NCBI GenBank assembly: GCA_025350445.1
Contig: JANXXV010000416.1
Span: 1 to 7,123 of the forward strand
Source: Bryobacteraceae bacterium
GTDB taxonomy: Bacteria; Acidobacteriota; Terriglobia; Bryobacterales; Bryobacteraceae
Length of the DNA stretch: 7,123 bases
Reading direction: 5' to 3'
Below are positions 1 through 7,123 of this stretch, piece after piece (within the stretch, counting starts at the first letter, position 1; the number at the start of each line of letters is the position of its first letter). A program made the translations under genes and the position numbers. Under the pieces are notes generated by a model, which did not search any database, had not been told where the DNA came from, and saw only the letters and a program-made list of their open reading frames with translations.

Positions 1-3000
1 TCCAGTTGCAATCCGCGCAGAAACTGATTCGGCGTAGTCGGCGTGGAGATCGGAACCGACGTCGCCAGCAGCAGACTGCCCAAATCCGCCTTCGGATTGA
101 ATCCGGCCTTCACAATTGTCAGCGTGCCCGCCAGCAGCGCATGGGTCGAGGTTCCCGTCAAACTCACGTTCGCGTTCCCGGTCGTGCTCACGCCGTCCCC
201 TCTGTAGCGCACATTGTCGGCGCGGCCCTGCAGCCGGTAGACTACCTCACCCTTTCCGAATCCAACGAAGCCTGTAAGAGCGATGGTGCCGCCACCGGTC
301 AGCGCAGTCAACTTGTCTGAGATCGTGGCCCGATTGCGGTCGAAGATCACCGTGCCGTTCGCCTGATCGATGCCGTTCGGAAAGTCCTCCAGATAAAACG
401 TGGCGTTCTTCAGTTCCAGCCGGCCGTTAATCACCGGCTGTTCAAACGAACCGCGAACGGTGGCGCTCACCGCCGAGTGCCCGGTTGCCAGCAGCCCCGG
501 TTGGTAATCCTGCAGAATGGCCAGGTTCACTTCTCCATTCACGCGGAAGTCGTACGGATTCTTCTCATCCTTCAGATTCAACGTGCCAATCGCTTCGATG
601 TTGGAGTCTCGGCCTACCAGGCGACCGCTCACCAGGTGGATTCCTTTACTGTCGGCCGTCGCAACTATCGGCCCCGCATTCCGCAGCGTCAGATCCTGCG
701 CCTGCTTCTTGCCCGGATTCGCTTTCTGCGTCGAGAAGATCTCCACCCTCGGCAATTCCATTCGCGCCGTCATCAGTTCCGGCTTCAACGCCGGTCCGGA
801 AAAAGTGAGTTTCCCTTCCACGAACCCATCCACCGGAAACGGGTCTTTGCCCTTCGGCCGGAACAAGTCCTGAATCGTGGCCACTGTCATCCGGGAAAAC
901 TCCACCTGTCCGCTCCCGGGATAATCGCCCGCCAGTTCGAACACGCCGTTGCCCTTCAATACGGACCCGCGTAGCTCCCCGGACGTTCCCAGTGTCAGCC
1001 TGCCCGAGGCCGTTGCTGCTTCCACCACGAAATTCCCCAACGCCGTGTTGTCCACCACCAGGCCCTGCACTGCGAACTGCCCGTTCAGATTGGTTAGCTG
1101 CGGTTTCGCCTTGTCCACCCTCGCGCCTCCGGTCATTCGCAAAGTGAACCGCCCCTTCATTCCCGGCCTGTATTCCTGCACGGTCCGCACCTGCTCCAGA
1201 GTGAAGCCCCGCGTCGATACATCGAACGCCGCCGTGCCATTTTGGAAGTCGTTGGCCGTGTGGCGGTACGATCCGGAAATGGAAACCTGCGCCGCACCCT
1301 GTTCCAGCAGCCCGTTCGCAACCTCCAACGAGTCATTTGAATAGCGAACCTCCGCCCGTAACCGGTCGTACTTTTCGCTATAGGCCGCCGGCTTGTCCAC
1401 CAGCGCTTCCATCACGGCGTGCGGCGATCCATAGGTGCCCGATACTGTGATCGATCCGGACAGCGCTCCGGTCACCGGCGCCTTTTGACCGGCATCTGCC
1501 AAGAGCTTCTCAATACTAGCGCCCCGCAACCGCAAAGTGCCCGAGAGAGCGCTGGCATCCACCAACTTCCAGTTCAGAAGACCAATATTCACCGATCCAT
1601 CGAGCGCGAGCGCGCCCTGACTTAAGACAAAGCTCCGAACCCGAAGCCCTCCTTGATTCACCGCCAGGCTCGCGGTCAGATCCTCAAAACTCCGCCCTTC
1701 GCTGCTGAACTTATTGAGAACCGCGTTTCCACTGATCTCGGCTGCATCCAGCTTTCCGTCCACCGTGCCCTCAAACGAAGCACTACCGCCGGCATTTAAT
1801 TTCAGCGGCAGCGTCCGCGGAGCCTGCTCGGACGTCAAGGCTAAAGCCGGTAGCAAATCGTTCAAGTCTCGGGATTCCATCTTGACCTCCAGATGCTCGC
1901 CCAGCGTACCGTTGAAGTTCAGCGCGGTAGCCGCCGTCTTCAGATAAGACTGCCCCAGATCCAATCGCTGCGCCTGCTGATCGTAGACCGCGTCTACGTG
2001 CCCCGAGATCGGAATGCCGCCATCCGCCGGAACCACATCGAACTGGCCCGATCCCTTGAAATCGCGAGCCCCCCGGATAAATGATCCCGTCACCGCCACC
2101 GGTCCCGAAGCCATTCCGTTCCATGCCACGCCTTTCACTCCCGCCGTGCGGCTTACTTCCTGCACCGGGATGCCCGTCACCGTGCCCTTGACGGAGTATT
2201 TGCGGAAGTCCTTCAAGTCCGCCTGCCCAATAAACTTTCCGCCCAGCGCAGTCACCTGTGTGTCGCGCAGCACCAATTCGTGTAAGCTCACCTGCACCGC
2301 CGAGTTCACTGCGATGCCGCTGATCCGGATTCCGTTCTCATCGATCACCAGCCCCTTGCCTGTTACGTTGCCAGCCACCAGCAAGCTGTCCGCGGCGGTG
2401 TACGTCACCTTCCCGGCAAACTTCAAATGTCCGGCTTTCGGTTCGGTCATGTCGAGCGGCTTGGCCAGTTCGGCCAGATCTCCTTCCGCCTTCAGGTCAA
2501 GTGCGATGCGCGGAATTCGCAGGTTGTCGATCTCCCCGCTGAAGTCCACCATGGATTTCGACATGGTGAGCCGACCGCTCTCGAAGTGTACCCGCGACTT
2601 CTCCAGCACGATTTTGCTTTCCATGTGAAACCCGAGCGCGATTCTCTTGGCCTGCTCGATCCGCAGATCGTCCATCGCCAGCAAACCGTAATAGCGCGGC
2701 CCGGTTGTGTCGTAGCTCAGATCCGTATGGATATTTTCGCCCCGGATGTCCAGCGGAATATTCCGGGCGCCGAAATGAACCAGCCCCTGCTCTACCACCA
2801 ATCGCTTGATCTTCAGGCTGACGACCGATTGAATCGGATCGATCTTTCCGGAACGCGCGATCTTCGGTTCCGGCAGGTTCAACTGCCCGTTCGCATCCAC
2901 CAGAATGTTCACTTTCGGCCGCAGCACAATCACGGAAGCAAGATCGACGCGCTTCTCCAGCAGCGAAATAATCTTCAGTCCAACCCGCACCGAATCGGCC

Positions 3001-3266
3001 TGAACCAGTGGCGCCTCTCCGGCCGGTTCCTTGCCATGCAGAACGAACGGAGCCACTTCAGCAGTCAAAGTCTTCCAGTCGAAGTGGAATCGACCGATCT
3101 CCACCCGGCCGCCGCTCACTCGCTCGACTTCATAAACGATGCGCTCCCGCACTTTCTCTTGCAGCCATTCGCTTGGCAGAATCGCCAACACCGCAAGCGC
3201 CGCGATACCGAACAACGCGAACAACGCCCCAACGAGTTTCAGTGTGATTCGCGCCGGACGATTCAT
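1..3266 (-). CDS. tamB: TamB-like (AsmA/DUF490 superfamily) translocation and assembly module protein, C-terminus beyond window
   Basis: The frame opens at the ATG at 3266-3264 and stays open for 1088 codons to the left edge, so no stop is seen. Residues 1-8 carry three basic residues, and residues 8-30 form one hydrophobic segment ending in LAVLAIL: a signal anchor in the inner membrane. Residues 33-134 read as an AsmA/TamB N-terminal region (SGGRVEIGRFHFDW, then PLVQADSVRVGLKIISLL, then RPKVNILVDANGQLNLPEP). The rest is low-cysteine, beta-rich sequence with repeated G-x-hydrophobic-x-hydrophobic strands, expected of the long lipid-binding groove of this superfamily. Residues from about 967 (DQANGTVIFDRNRATI) onward look like the start of the C-terminal TamB domain (PF04357), most of which is missing here. 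Family knowledge: TamB spans the periplasm, partners a TamA/BamA-type Omp85, and is implicated in outer-membrane protein insertion and phospholipid transport. The start overlaps the upstream stop as ATGA and has its own AAAGAGG site. Function by homology is fairly sure; the exact AsmA-like subfamily is less so. Confidence 0.88.
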   Translation of the reverse strand, partial: MNRPARITLKLVGALFALFGIAALAVLAILPSEWLQEKVRERIVYEVERVSGGRVEIGRFHFDWKTLTAEVAPFVLHGKEPAGEAPLVQADSVRVGLKIISLLEKRVDLASVIVLRPKVNILVDANGQLNLPEPKIARSGKIDPIQSVVSLKIKRLVVEQGLVHFGARNIPLDIRGENIHTDLSYDTTGPRYYGLLAMDDLRIEQAKRIALGFHMESKIVLEKSRVHFESGRLTMSKSMVDFSGEIDNLRIPRIALDLKAEGDLAELAKPLDMTEPKAGHLKFAGKVTYTAADSLLVAGNVTGKGLVIDENGIRISGIAVNSAVQVSLHELVLRDTQVTALGGKFIGQADLKDFRKYSVKGTVTGIPVQEVSRTAGVKGVAWNGMASGPVAVTGSFIRGARDFKGSGQFDVVPADGGIPISGHVDAVYDQQAQRLDLGQSYLKTAATALNFNGTLGEHLEVKMESRDLNDLLPALALTSEQAPRTLPLKLNAGGSASFEGTVDGKLDAAEISGNAVLNKFSSEGRSFEDLTASLAVNQGGLRVRSFVLSQGALALDGSVNIGLLNWKLVDASALSGTLRLRGASIEKLLADAGQKAPVTGALSGSITVSGTYGSPHAVMEALVDKPAAYSEKYDRLRAEVRYSNDSLEVANGLLEQGAAQVSISGSYRHTANDFQNGTAAFDVSTRGFTLEQVRTVQEYRPGMKGRFTLRMTGGARVDKAKPQLTNLNGQFAVQGLVVDNTALGNFVVEAATASGRLTLGTSGELRGSVLKGNGVFELAGDYPGSGQVEFSRMTVATIQDLFRPKGKDPFPVDGFVEGKLTFSGPALKPELMTARMELPRVEIFSTQKANPGKKQAQDLTLRNAGPIVATADSKGIHLVSGRLVGRDSNIEAIGTLNLKDEKNPYDFRVNGEVNLAILQDYQPGLLATGHSAVSATVRGSFEQPVINGRLELKNATFYLEDFPNGIDQANGTVIFDRNRATISDKLTALTGGGTIALTGFVGFGKGEVVYRLQGRADNVRYRGDGVSTTGNANVSLTGTSTHALLAGTLTIVKAGFNPKADLGSLLLATSVPISTPTTPNQFLRGLQL

Positions 3267-3904
3267 TGGAATACCTCTTTCCGGAACACAATCTGCGTTT
3301 GCGTCCGCGTCTGCCCTAACCATCGATCCAGCGCATGGTCTGCCACGTCCGCGGTTATTACGTTCTCCACTTCAGCCCTGCTGTCTTCAAACGACGGCGG
3401 CGCGCCGCTGTGCGTCTTCTTCCATTCAGGAATAAACTGCTTCTCGTAGTATTCGTGAATATCGGCGTCCGCCACCTGCACTCCCGGCCGGAAGCGCACA
3501 TCGACAAACTGGAGCAGCGTAATCTGCCATTGCAGTTGTTTCTTCAGCTCATCCTCGGTGATCCCGTATCCGGTCAACGCCGTCTGATACGCCGCGGCAT
3601 CGGGGTACCGTTTCCGGATACCGTCCATTAATGGTTCAGCGTTGGCGTCTTCGAGCGCCATGTATTTGTTAGCCTGAATCTCCTTCCGGATCAGGATCTG
3701 CTCCACCATCTTTCCCGCCACCACCCGCATATTCGCCTTGCTTAGGTCCGGCGGTTGCCCATTCTGCACCGCGATCAATCGGATTTGCCGCACCAGTTCG
3801 GATTCGGTAATCACCGACTGGCCCACGCTCACAGCGATCCGGTCGAGGATCTCGGCATGGGCCACAATCGCAAGCAATAAAAACGCCCAGACGCGCCAAC
3901 TCAT
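3263..3904 (-). CDS. SurA-like periplasmic chaperone lacking a parvulin (PPIase) domain
   Basis: 213 residues from the ATG at 3904. Residues 1-17 (MSWRVWAFLLLAIVAHA) are a clear Sec signal peptide with likely cleavage AHA|EI, so the protein is periplasmic. The mature N-terminus (LDRIAVSVGQSVITESELV, residues 20-38) matches the opening of SurA-type chaperones. Helical segments follow (MVEQILIRKEIQANKYM; then ITEDELKKQLQWQITLLQFV around 116-134), then VADADIHEYY (145-153). The closing helix (AEVENVITADVADHALDRWL, 177-196) and strand (TQIVFRKEVF) correspond to the C-terminal part of the SurA core. In true SurA, one or two parvulin domains of about 100 residues lie between these parts; here only about 14 residues do, so no isomerase activity is expected. 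It lies between the Omp85 gene (41 nt upstream) and tamB (4-nt overlap), which fits a chaperone for outer-membrane proteins. The ATG at 3904 is chosen because it has GGAG five bases upstream and puts the signal peptide at the N-terminus. An ATG at 3946, overlapping the upstream stop as TGATG, would add 14 residues. No gene symbol is given because true SurA orthology is not established. Confidence 0.82.
   Translation of the reverse strand: MSWRVWAFLLLAIVAHAEILDRIAVSVGQSVITESELVRQIRLIAVQNGQPPDLSKANMRVVAGKMVEQILIRKEIQANKYMALEDANAEPLMDGIRKRYPDAAAYQTALTGYGITEDELKKQLQWQITLLQFVDVRFRPGVQVADADIHEYYEKQFIPEWKKTHSGAPPSFEDSRAEVENVITADVADHALDRWLGQTRTQTQIVFRKEVFQ
3274..3280 (-). promoter_or_regulatory. Ribosome binding site for tamB inside the end of the SurA-like gene
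   Basis: Read on the minus strand, AAAGAGG ends seven bases before the tamB ATG at 3266. It lies within the last codons of the SurA-like gene, whose TGA shares the ATGA overlap (3263-3266) with the tamB start. The site and the overlap together support this start and suggest translational coupling. Confidence 0.6.
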
Positions 3905-3909
3905 ACCGT

Positions 3910-3913
3910 CTCC
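3910..3913 (-). promoter_or_regulatory. Ribosome binding site deciding the start of the SurA-like gene
   Basis: Minus-strand GGAG lies five bases upstream of the ATG at 3904, in the 41-nt gap after the Omp85 stop codon. It favours this ATG over the upstream ATG at 3946, which would place 15 mostly polar residues ahead of the signal peptide and has only the TGATG overlap to recommend it. Confidence 0.55.
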
Positions 3914-3945
3914 GTTCGAGCCGCGACCGTAAGCGATCGGCTGCA

Positions 3946-6927
3946 TCAAAATGCCTGCCCCAGTGAGAAATGAAACTGGAAATGGCTAATCTGCTGCCTG
4001 GTGATCAGCCCTGGAAGAAGTGCGGGGTCCCCGTACAACTGATCGCGCGAACCCTTGAAGCCCGAGAAGTTCGGAGGGTTCAACGCATAGCCCAGATCGA
4101 TTCGTATCGGCCCAACCGGAGTGCGGTAGCGGATACCAAACCCCAGAACGTGAACCATGTAATTGAAGTCTGTAAGATCCTTCTGGTTGTACCGGAAAGA
4201 CACCTTGCCGAGCTGCGAATAGACGTTGCCCGCATCGTGAAACACCACGCCCCGCAGATTGTCGCCGATCAATGGGAACCGCACTTCCACGCTGTTCAGC
4301 AGCAGCGCTGTTCCTCCTACCGGGAACCCGGTAATCAGATCGCGGGGACCAGCCTGGTTGTCTGGAAATCCTCTATGCGACGACGAACCGCCGGCGAAGA
4401 AGCGCTCTGGCAACGGCACGTCCAATCTCCCCAGTTTCGTCTCAACGCCAAAGCTGGTCGATCTGGCCAGCACCACGTCGCGCTTCAGCTTGTGATAGGT
4501 GGAGTTGCGCCCCAACGCCCGCGTGAAGGTGGTTTTGGATCCGAAAAAGTTGGTTGCAAACGCCGCATCCAGTGAATTATAGATGCCTTTGTGCGCATCG
4601 CTCGGATCGTCCCGCCGGTCCTGCGCGAACGTCACCGAAGCAATCGTAAGCTGAACCGGTTGCGAAAGAATTGGAATCAGCGCCGGCGAGATCTGAAGCG
4701 AGTTCTGATCCACCGTTACATGCCGGTATCCAATCCGGTATTGGACGGTATTCGCCTTGGTAAGCTTTTCCCCTAACTGCACGAACGCTTCCTGCCTCTT
4801 AGCGTGAAAGGTGCGGATATCGCGCGAGTCGTCGTAGATTCCCGTAAAGGTCAAGTCGACGGCGTCGTTGCCTTTCAACTGCGGCGCGGTGTAGCTGAAC
4901 ACCGCGCGCTTCTGAATATTGGAAAGCCTGGTCTGTACGCTCACCGTATGACCGAGTCCTAGAACGTTAGTGCGGCTAATGCCAAGCGAGACGCGCGGGC
5001 TGAATCCGGGCGCACCGGCCGGGGAATCGAACGTGGATGGCGTGCCGCTTCCGATTCGTCCCACCTGCGCGCCGATACCGCCAACCACCGAATACTTCCG
5101 CCCTTCTTCCAGCCGGTATAACACGTTCTTGTAGTCTTCATCGCCATCGGGATTCTGCAGCGCCACATCCACCCGCGCGAAAATCCCCAGGTCATACAGA
5201 CGCCGCTGGCTGTCCGTCATACTGCTTTGCGACAGAGGTTCGCCGGAATTCAGGTTGCGTATCCGGTTTCGCACCAGGTCGGCATTGGTCGTCTGAAGTC
5301 CGCTCACCAGCACCTCCCGCACGAACTGCCTGGCGCCCTCGCTAACCACAAACTTCACATCCATCTGATTGGGCGCCGCCGCCGGCGTGATGGTGGAGTC
5401 AAACGCGGCATCCGCAAACCCGCGGTTGAAGTAATAGTTCAGAACGGTTTCCTGATCGTTCACGATGTTCAGATCGCTGTAGGGCTGCCCTTCGCTTGAG
5501 CGCAGTAGCGTCTGAATCTCCTCCAGATATTCCTTCCGGACGCCTTCTAATTCCAGCTTCGCAACAAAGGATTGCGGACCTTCCTTCACCTTTAGAACCA
5601 CCGCTACATCATTGATCTTGCCCTTGTAGTCGTCTTCGGTGGCGGAAGTGACTTCCACACCACGGAAGCCGTTTGACTCATAGAGATCCTTAATCGCGCT
5701 GATGTCGCGTTTGAGATAGGAACCGCTGTACCGGCCGTAGCGGAACTGCAGCAGGTTCGCCGGAGTCAAATACATCCGCTCGCGCAATGTCGGCGTGCTG
5801 AAGTATTTGTTTCCGCTGATCACGATCGCCGCCAGTTTGTGGCGGTTCCCGCGGTCGATCGCATATTCGATCACCTGTTCGTTCTTGTCGTTGGTGGTGA
5901 CATCGAACTCGACATCGGAGTCGAAGTAACCCTTCGATTCCAGGAATTCCGCGATATTTCTTCTTCCCTCCACCAGCAGGTCTTTGTCTACCGACTGTTC
6001 CTGATAGATGGGAACCAACTGTTTCACTTTCCCCTTGGAAATCTTCGTGCCGGAAACATCCACCAGAACTTTTGCGCCGCCGTTCACCTCCAGCACCGGG
6101 ATCACGCGGTTTGTGTCTTCCTGATAGTTCATCAACTCCAAAGATACTTTGGCCATCAGGAAGTCCTTCTTCTGGTACGAGCGCCGGATGCGGTCTAGAC
6201 CGTTCTGCAGCCGGGCGTCGGTGGCCGGCGCCCAATCGCCGTATCCCAGAAATTTCCGCCAGTGGGCCGCTTTAATGATTTGATCCACCGGCCGCCCGGG
6301 GTTGCCGTTCACCACCGGCGTAGCGAATTTCGCCCGCGCTCCCGATTCAACCGCCAAATGAACGTCGATCTGCTGTGAGGGCTGCGCCATCTCCGCCGAG
6401 GCGACGGCCGCCTGATAGAAGCCGTTACCGCGCAGCAACTCGAGCAGGCTCTCCACCGCCCTTCTCACCTGCGATTCGGAGTACGGATTGCCGAGTTGCA
6501 ATTTAGTCGCGGTCACAAGCTGCCCGGCGTTGGGCGGTTCGGGCACGCCGGTAACTGTAACTTCCCGAATGAATTGCGTGCTTGTCGTGATGAACTTGAG
6601 CGCTACCCCATCGCCCGCGGCCTGCGCATCCACGGATATCTCAAGGTAACGTCCGCTGGCGAACAGCCTGCCGATGGATTGGCGGACGTCTTCCATACGC
6701 AGCGGTTGCCCCACGGCCAATGTCACTTTCTTTTGCAGTTCGACGGGCAATAGCGGCTGCACGGAGGGTTGATAACTGATCGCGGAGATCCGTTTGCCCT
6801 CATAGTCGCTCGCCATGGCCGCCAGCGGCGCGGGAAAGGCATTGGTCAACAACGCCAGCAGCATCAGCGGCCGGATGCCGGATCTAAAATACACTACTGT
6901 CCATTTTAACGCACGCGCTGCTACCAT
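3946..6927 (-). CDS. Omp85-superfamily outer-membrane assembly protein (BamA/TamA-type) with about seven POTRA repeats
   Basis: 993 residues from the first ATG (6927). A hydrophobic stretch at 21-39 ending in AMA|SD is a signal peptide. By eye, residues 45-608 divide into seven POTRA-like repeats: about 45-116, 119-194, 199-282, 285-360, 362-451, 452-531 and 532-608. Most show the strand-helix-helix-strand plan with hallmarks such as [39 protein letters not shown] and [14 protein letters not shown]. Residues 609-993 are the barrel domain. It has the loop-6 RGF motif as HRGF (851-854), FHDAG (896-900), the strand [19 protein letters not shown] (931-949), and a C-terminal beta-signal FHFSLGQAF ending in Phe. 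Family members insert beta-barrel proteins into the outer membrane; TamA partners TamB. The downstream tamB favours a TamA-like role, but seven POTRAs is more than TamA (3) or BamA (5) of E. coli, so I give no symbol. The start is uncertain: TTG 6945, ATG 6927, GTG 6894 (a compact signal peptide, [16 protein letters not shown]) and ATG 6864 are all in frame, and none has a strong ribosome site. Confidence 0.93.
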   Translation of the reverse strand: MVAARALKWTVVYFRSGIRPLMLLALLTNAFPAPLAAMASDYEGKRISAISYQPSVQPLLPVELQKKVTLAVGQPLRMEDVRQSIGRLFASGRYLEISVDAQAAGDGVALKFITTSTQFIREVTVTGVPEPPNAGQLVTATKLQLGNPYSESQVRRAVESLLELLRGNGFYQAAVASAEMAQPSQQIDVHLAVESGARAKFATPVVNGNPGRPVDQIIKAAHWRKFLGYGDWAPATDARLQNGLDRIRRSYQKKDFLMAKVSLELMNYQEDTNRVIPVLEVNGGAKVLVDVSGTKISKGKVKQLVPIYQEQSVDKDLLVEGRRNIAEFLESKGYFDSDVEFDVTTNDKNEQVIEYAIDRGNRHKLAAIVISGNKYFSTPTLRERMYLTPANLLQFRYGRYSGSYLKRDISAIKDLYESNGFRGVEVTSATEDDYKGKINDVAVVLKVKEGPQSFVAKLELEGVRKEYLEEIQTLLRSSEGQPYSDLNIVNDQETVLNYYFNRGFADAAFDSTITPAAAPNQMDVKFVVSEGARQFVREVLVSGLQTTNADLVRNRIRNLNSGEPLSQSSMTDSQRRLYDLGIFARVDVALQNPDGDEDYKNVLYRLEEGRKYSVVGGIGAQVGRIGSGTPSTFDSPAGAPGFSPRVSLGISRTNVLGLGHTVSVQTRLSNIQKRAVFSYTAPQLKGNDAVDLTFTGIYDDSRDIRTFHAKRQEAFVQLGEKLTKANTVQYRIGYRHVTVDQNSLQISPALIPILSQPVQLTIASVTFAQDRRDDPSDAHKGIYNSLDAAFATNFFGSKTTFTRALGRNSTYHKLKRDVVLARSTSFGVETKLGRLDVPLPERFFAGGSSSHRGFPDNQAGPRDLITGFPVGGTALLLNSVEVRFPLIGDNLRGVVFHDAGNVYSQLGKVSFRYNQKDLTDFNYMVHVLGFGIRYRTPVGPIRIDLGYALNPPNFSGFKGSRDQLYGDPALLPGLITRQQISHFQFHFSLGQAF
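6885..6908. promoter_or_regulatory. AT-rich inverted repeat, candidate divergent promoter region
   Basis: TAAAAT at 6885-6890 on the plus strand is mirrored by TAAAAT on the minus strand (6908-6903), with 12 bases between, in an AT-rich island within GC-rich surroundings. Each copy resembles a sigma-70 -10 box (TATAAT) for one of the two divergent genes. I found no matching -35 hexamer at the usual spacing on either strand, so this may be only an AT-rich patch. If it is a promoter, the minus-strand copy would start transcription near 6897 and favour one of the shorter Omp85 starts (GTG 6894 or ATG 6864). Confidence 0.25.
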
Positions 6928-6949
6928 CGAGGTTGCAACTGCCAAGTGT

Positions 6950-7123
6950 ATGACGCCATATGCCCGGGAACGTTACTCGCGTCAGATACGATTCGCGGAA
7001 ATCGGTGAAGATGGCCAGCGGCGGCTGCTCGAATCCCGCGTTGCGATCGCCGGTTGCGGCGCACTCGGAACATTTCACGCCGCGGCGCTCGCCCGCGCCG
7101 GCATCGGGAAGCTGATCGTCATC
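6950..7123 (+). CDS. ThiF/MoeB/HesA-family E1-like adenylyltransferase, N-terminal fragment cut by window end
   Basis: Only the first 58 codons are present; the frame is open to the right edge. Residues 8-25 ([18 protein letters not shown]) are the conserved opening of this family. They are followed by a Rossmann nucleotide-binding loop, [10 protein letters not shown] (31-40), then a helix, [15 protein letters not shown], which should lead to the usual acidic residue just past the edge. Family members adenylate the C-terminal glycine of a ubiquitin-like sulfur carrier (ThiS or MoaD) or related substrate in thiamine, molybdopterin or other sulfur-transfer pathways. The subtype cannot be told from this fragment: the zinc cysteines, the catalytic cysteine and any C-terminal rhodanese domain would lie beyond the window. 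The glycine loop is GCGALG rather than the GAGGLG of classic MoeB/ThiF. The gene diverges from the Omp85 cluster and is probably functionally unrelated. The ATG at 6950 is the only in-frame start ahead of the conserved region; no good ribosome site precedes it (the nearest GAGG ends 17 bases upstream). Confidence 0.88.
   Translation, partial: MTPYARERYSRQIRFAEIGEDGQRRLLESRVAIAGCGALGTFHAAALARAGIGKLIVI

Noticed and set aside
477..974. Overlapping plus-strand open frames of about 110-165 codons (with others up to 1344)
   Set aside because: They are antisense to the continuous TamB frame, low in recognisable motifs, and several overlap each other in different frames, as expected of GC-rich shadow frames.
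1783..2124. A 113-codon minus-strand frame rich in Gly and Arg
   Set aside because: It is the wrong frame of tamB on the same strand; its Gly/Arg-rich composition is typical of a shifted reading of GC-rich coding sequence.
2427..3449. A 340-codon plus-strand open frame, the longest on that strand
   Set aside because: It lies opposite tamB and the end of the SurA-like gene. Its translation is rich in Gln, Arg and His with no recognisable domain, while the minus-strand frame has a membrane anchor, an AsmA-like region and an SD-backed start.
3905..3945. The gap between the Omp85 stop and the SurA-like start, considered as a terminator or internal promoter
   Set aside because: It is only 41 nt, with no stable GC hairpin followed by a T run and no convincing -10/-35 pair; it fits a simple intra-operon spacer.
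3970..4575. A 201-codon plus-strand open frame
   Set aside because: It is antisense to the conserved barrel-coding part of the Omp85 gene (HRGF, FHDAG, terminal beta-signal) and has no domain or ribosome site.
5690..6235. A 181-codon minus-strand frame
   Set aside because: It is a shifted frame inside the POTRA-coding region; the Gly/Arg/Pro-rich translation has no family resemblance, while the main frame gives clear POTRA motifs.
6933..6938. TTGCAA palindrome near the two divergent starts, considered as a shared -35 box or operator half-site
   Set aside because: It is only six bases, and the distance to the minus-strand TAAAAT is 24 bases, too long for a sigma-70 promoter.

Overview
The window is almost entirely one leftward (minus-strand) gene cluster for outer-membrane biogenesis in a GC-rich, diderm (Gram-negative type) bacterium. 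The style of the proteins (a long Omp85 with many POTRA repeats, followed by a short SurA-like protein and a TamB) suggests Acidobacteriota, perhaps a Solibacter/Bryobacter relative. That placement is an inference from protein resemblance; no phylogenetic marker gene is present.

Layout, in the order of transcription from right to left. (1) 3946-6927 (-): an Omp85-superfamily (BamA/TamA-type) outer-membrane assembly protein with a signal peptide, about seven POTRA-like repeats and a complete C-terminal 16-strand-type barrel. (2) 3263-3904 (-): a small secreted SurA-like protein that has the chaperone core but no parvulin (PPIase) domain. (3) 1-3266 (-): a very large TamB/AsmA-like protein, membrane-anchored at its N-terminus. 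It is open for 1088 codons and leaves the window at the left edge, so its C-terminus is not visible. Genes 1 and 2 are 41 nt apart (or overlap as TGATG if an upstream start is used); genes 2 and 3 overlap by 4 nt (ATGA). This points to one transcript with coupled translation. At the right edge, 6950-7123 (+) is the start of a divergently transcribed ThiF/MoeB/HesA-type E1-like adenylyltransferase, cut off by the window end.

Working hypothesis for the cluster: the Omp85 protein sits in the outer membrane with its POTRA arm in the periplasm, TamB spans the periplasm from the inner membrane and meets that arm, and the SurA-like protein is a soluble periplasmic chaperone supplying or guarding clients. 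The TamA/TamB pairing is known in other diderms. The embedded PPIase-less SurA and the seven-POTRA arm are the less ordinary elements.

There is no gene-free stretch longer than about 50 bases. I saw no tRNA, rRNA, CRISPR array, insertion sequence or convincing terminator.
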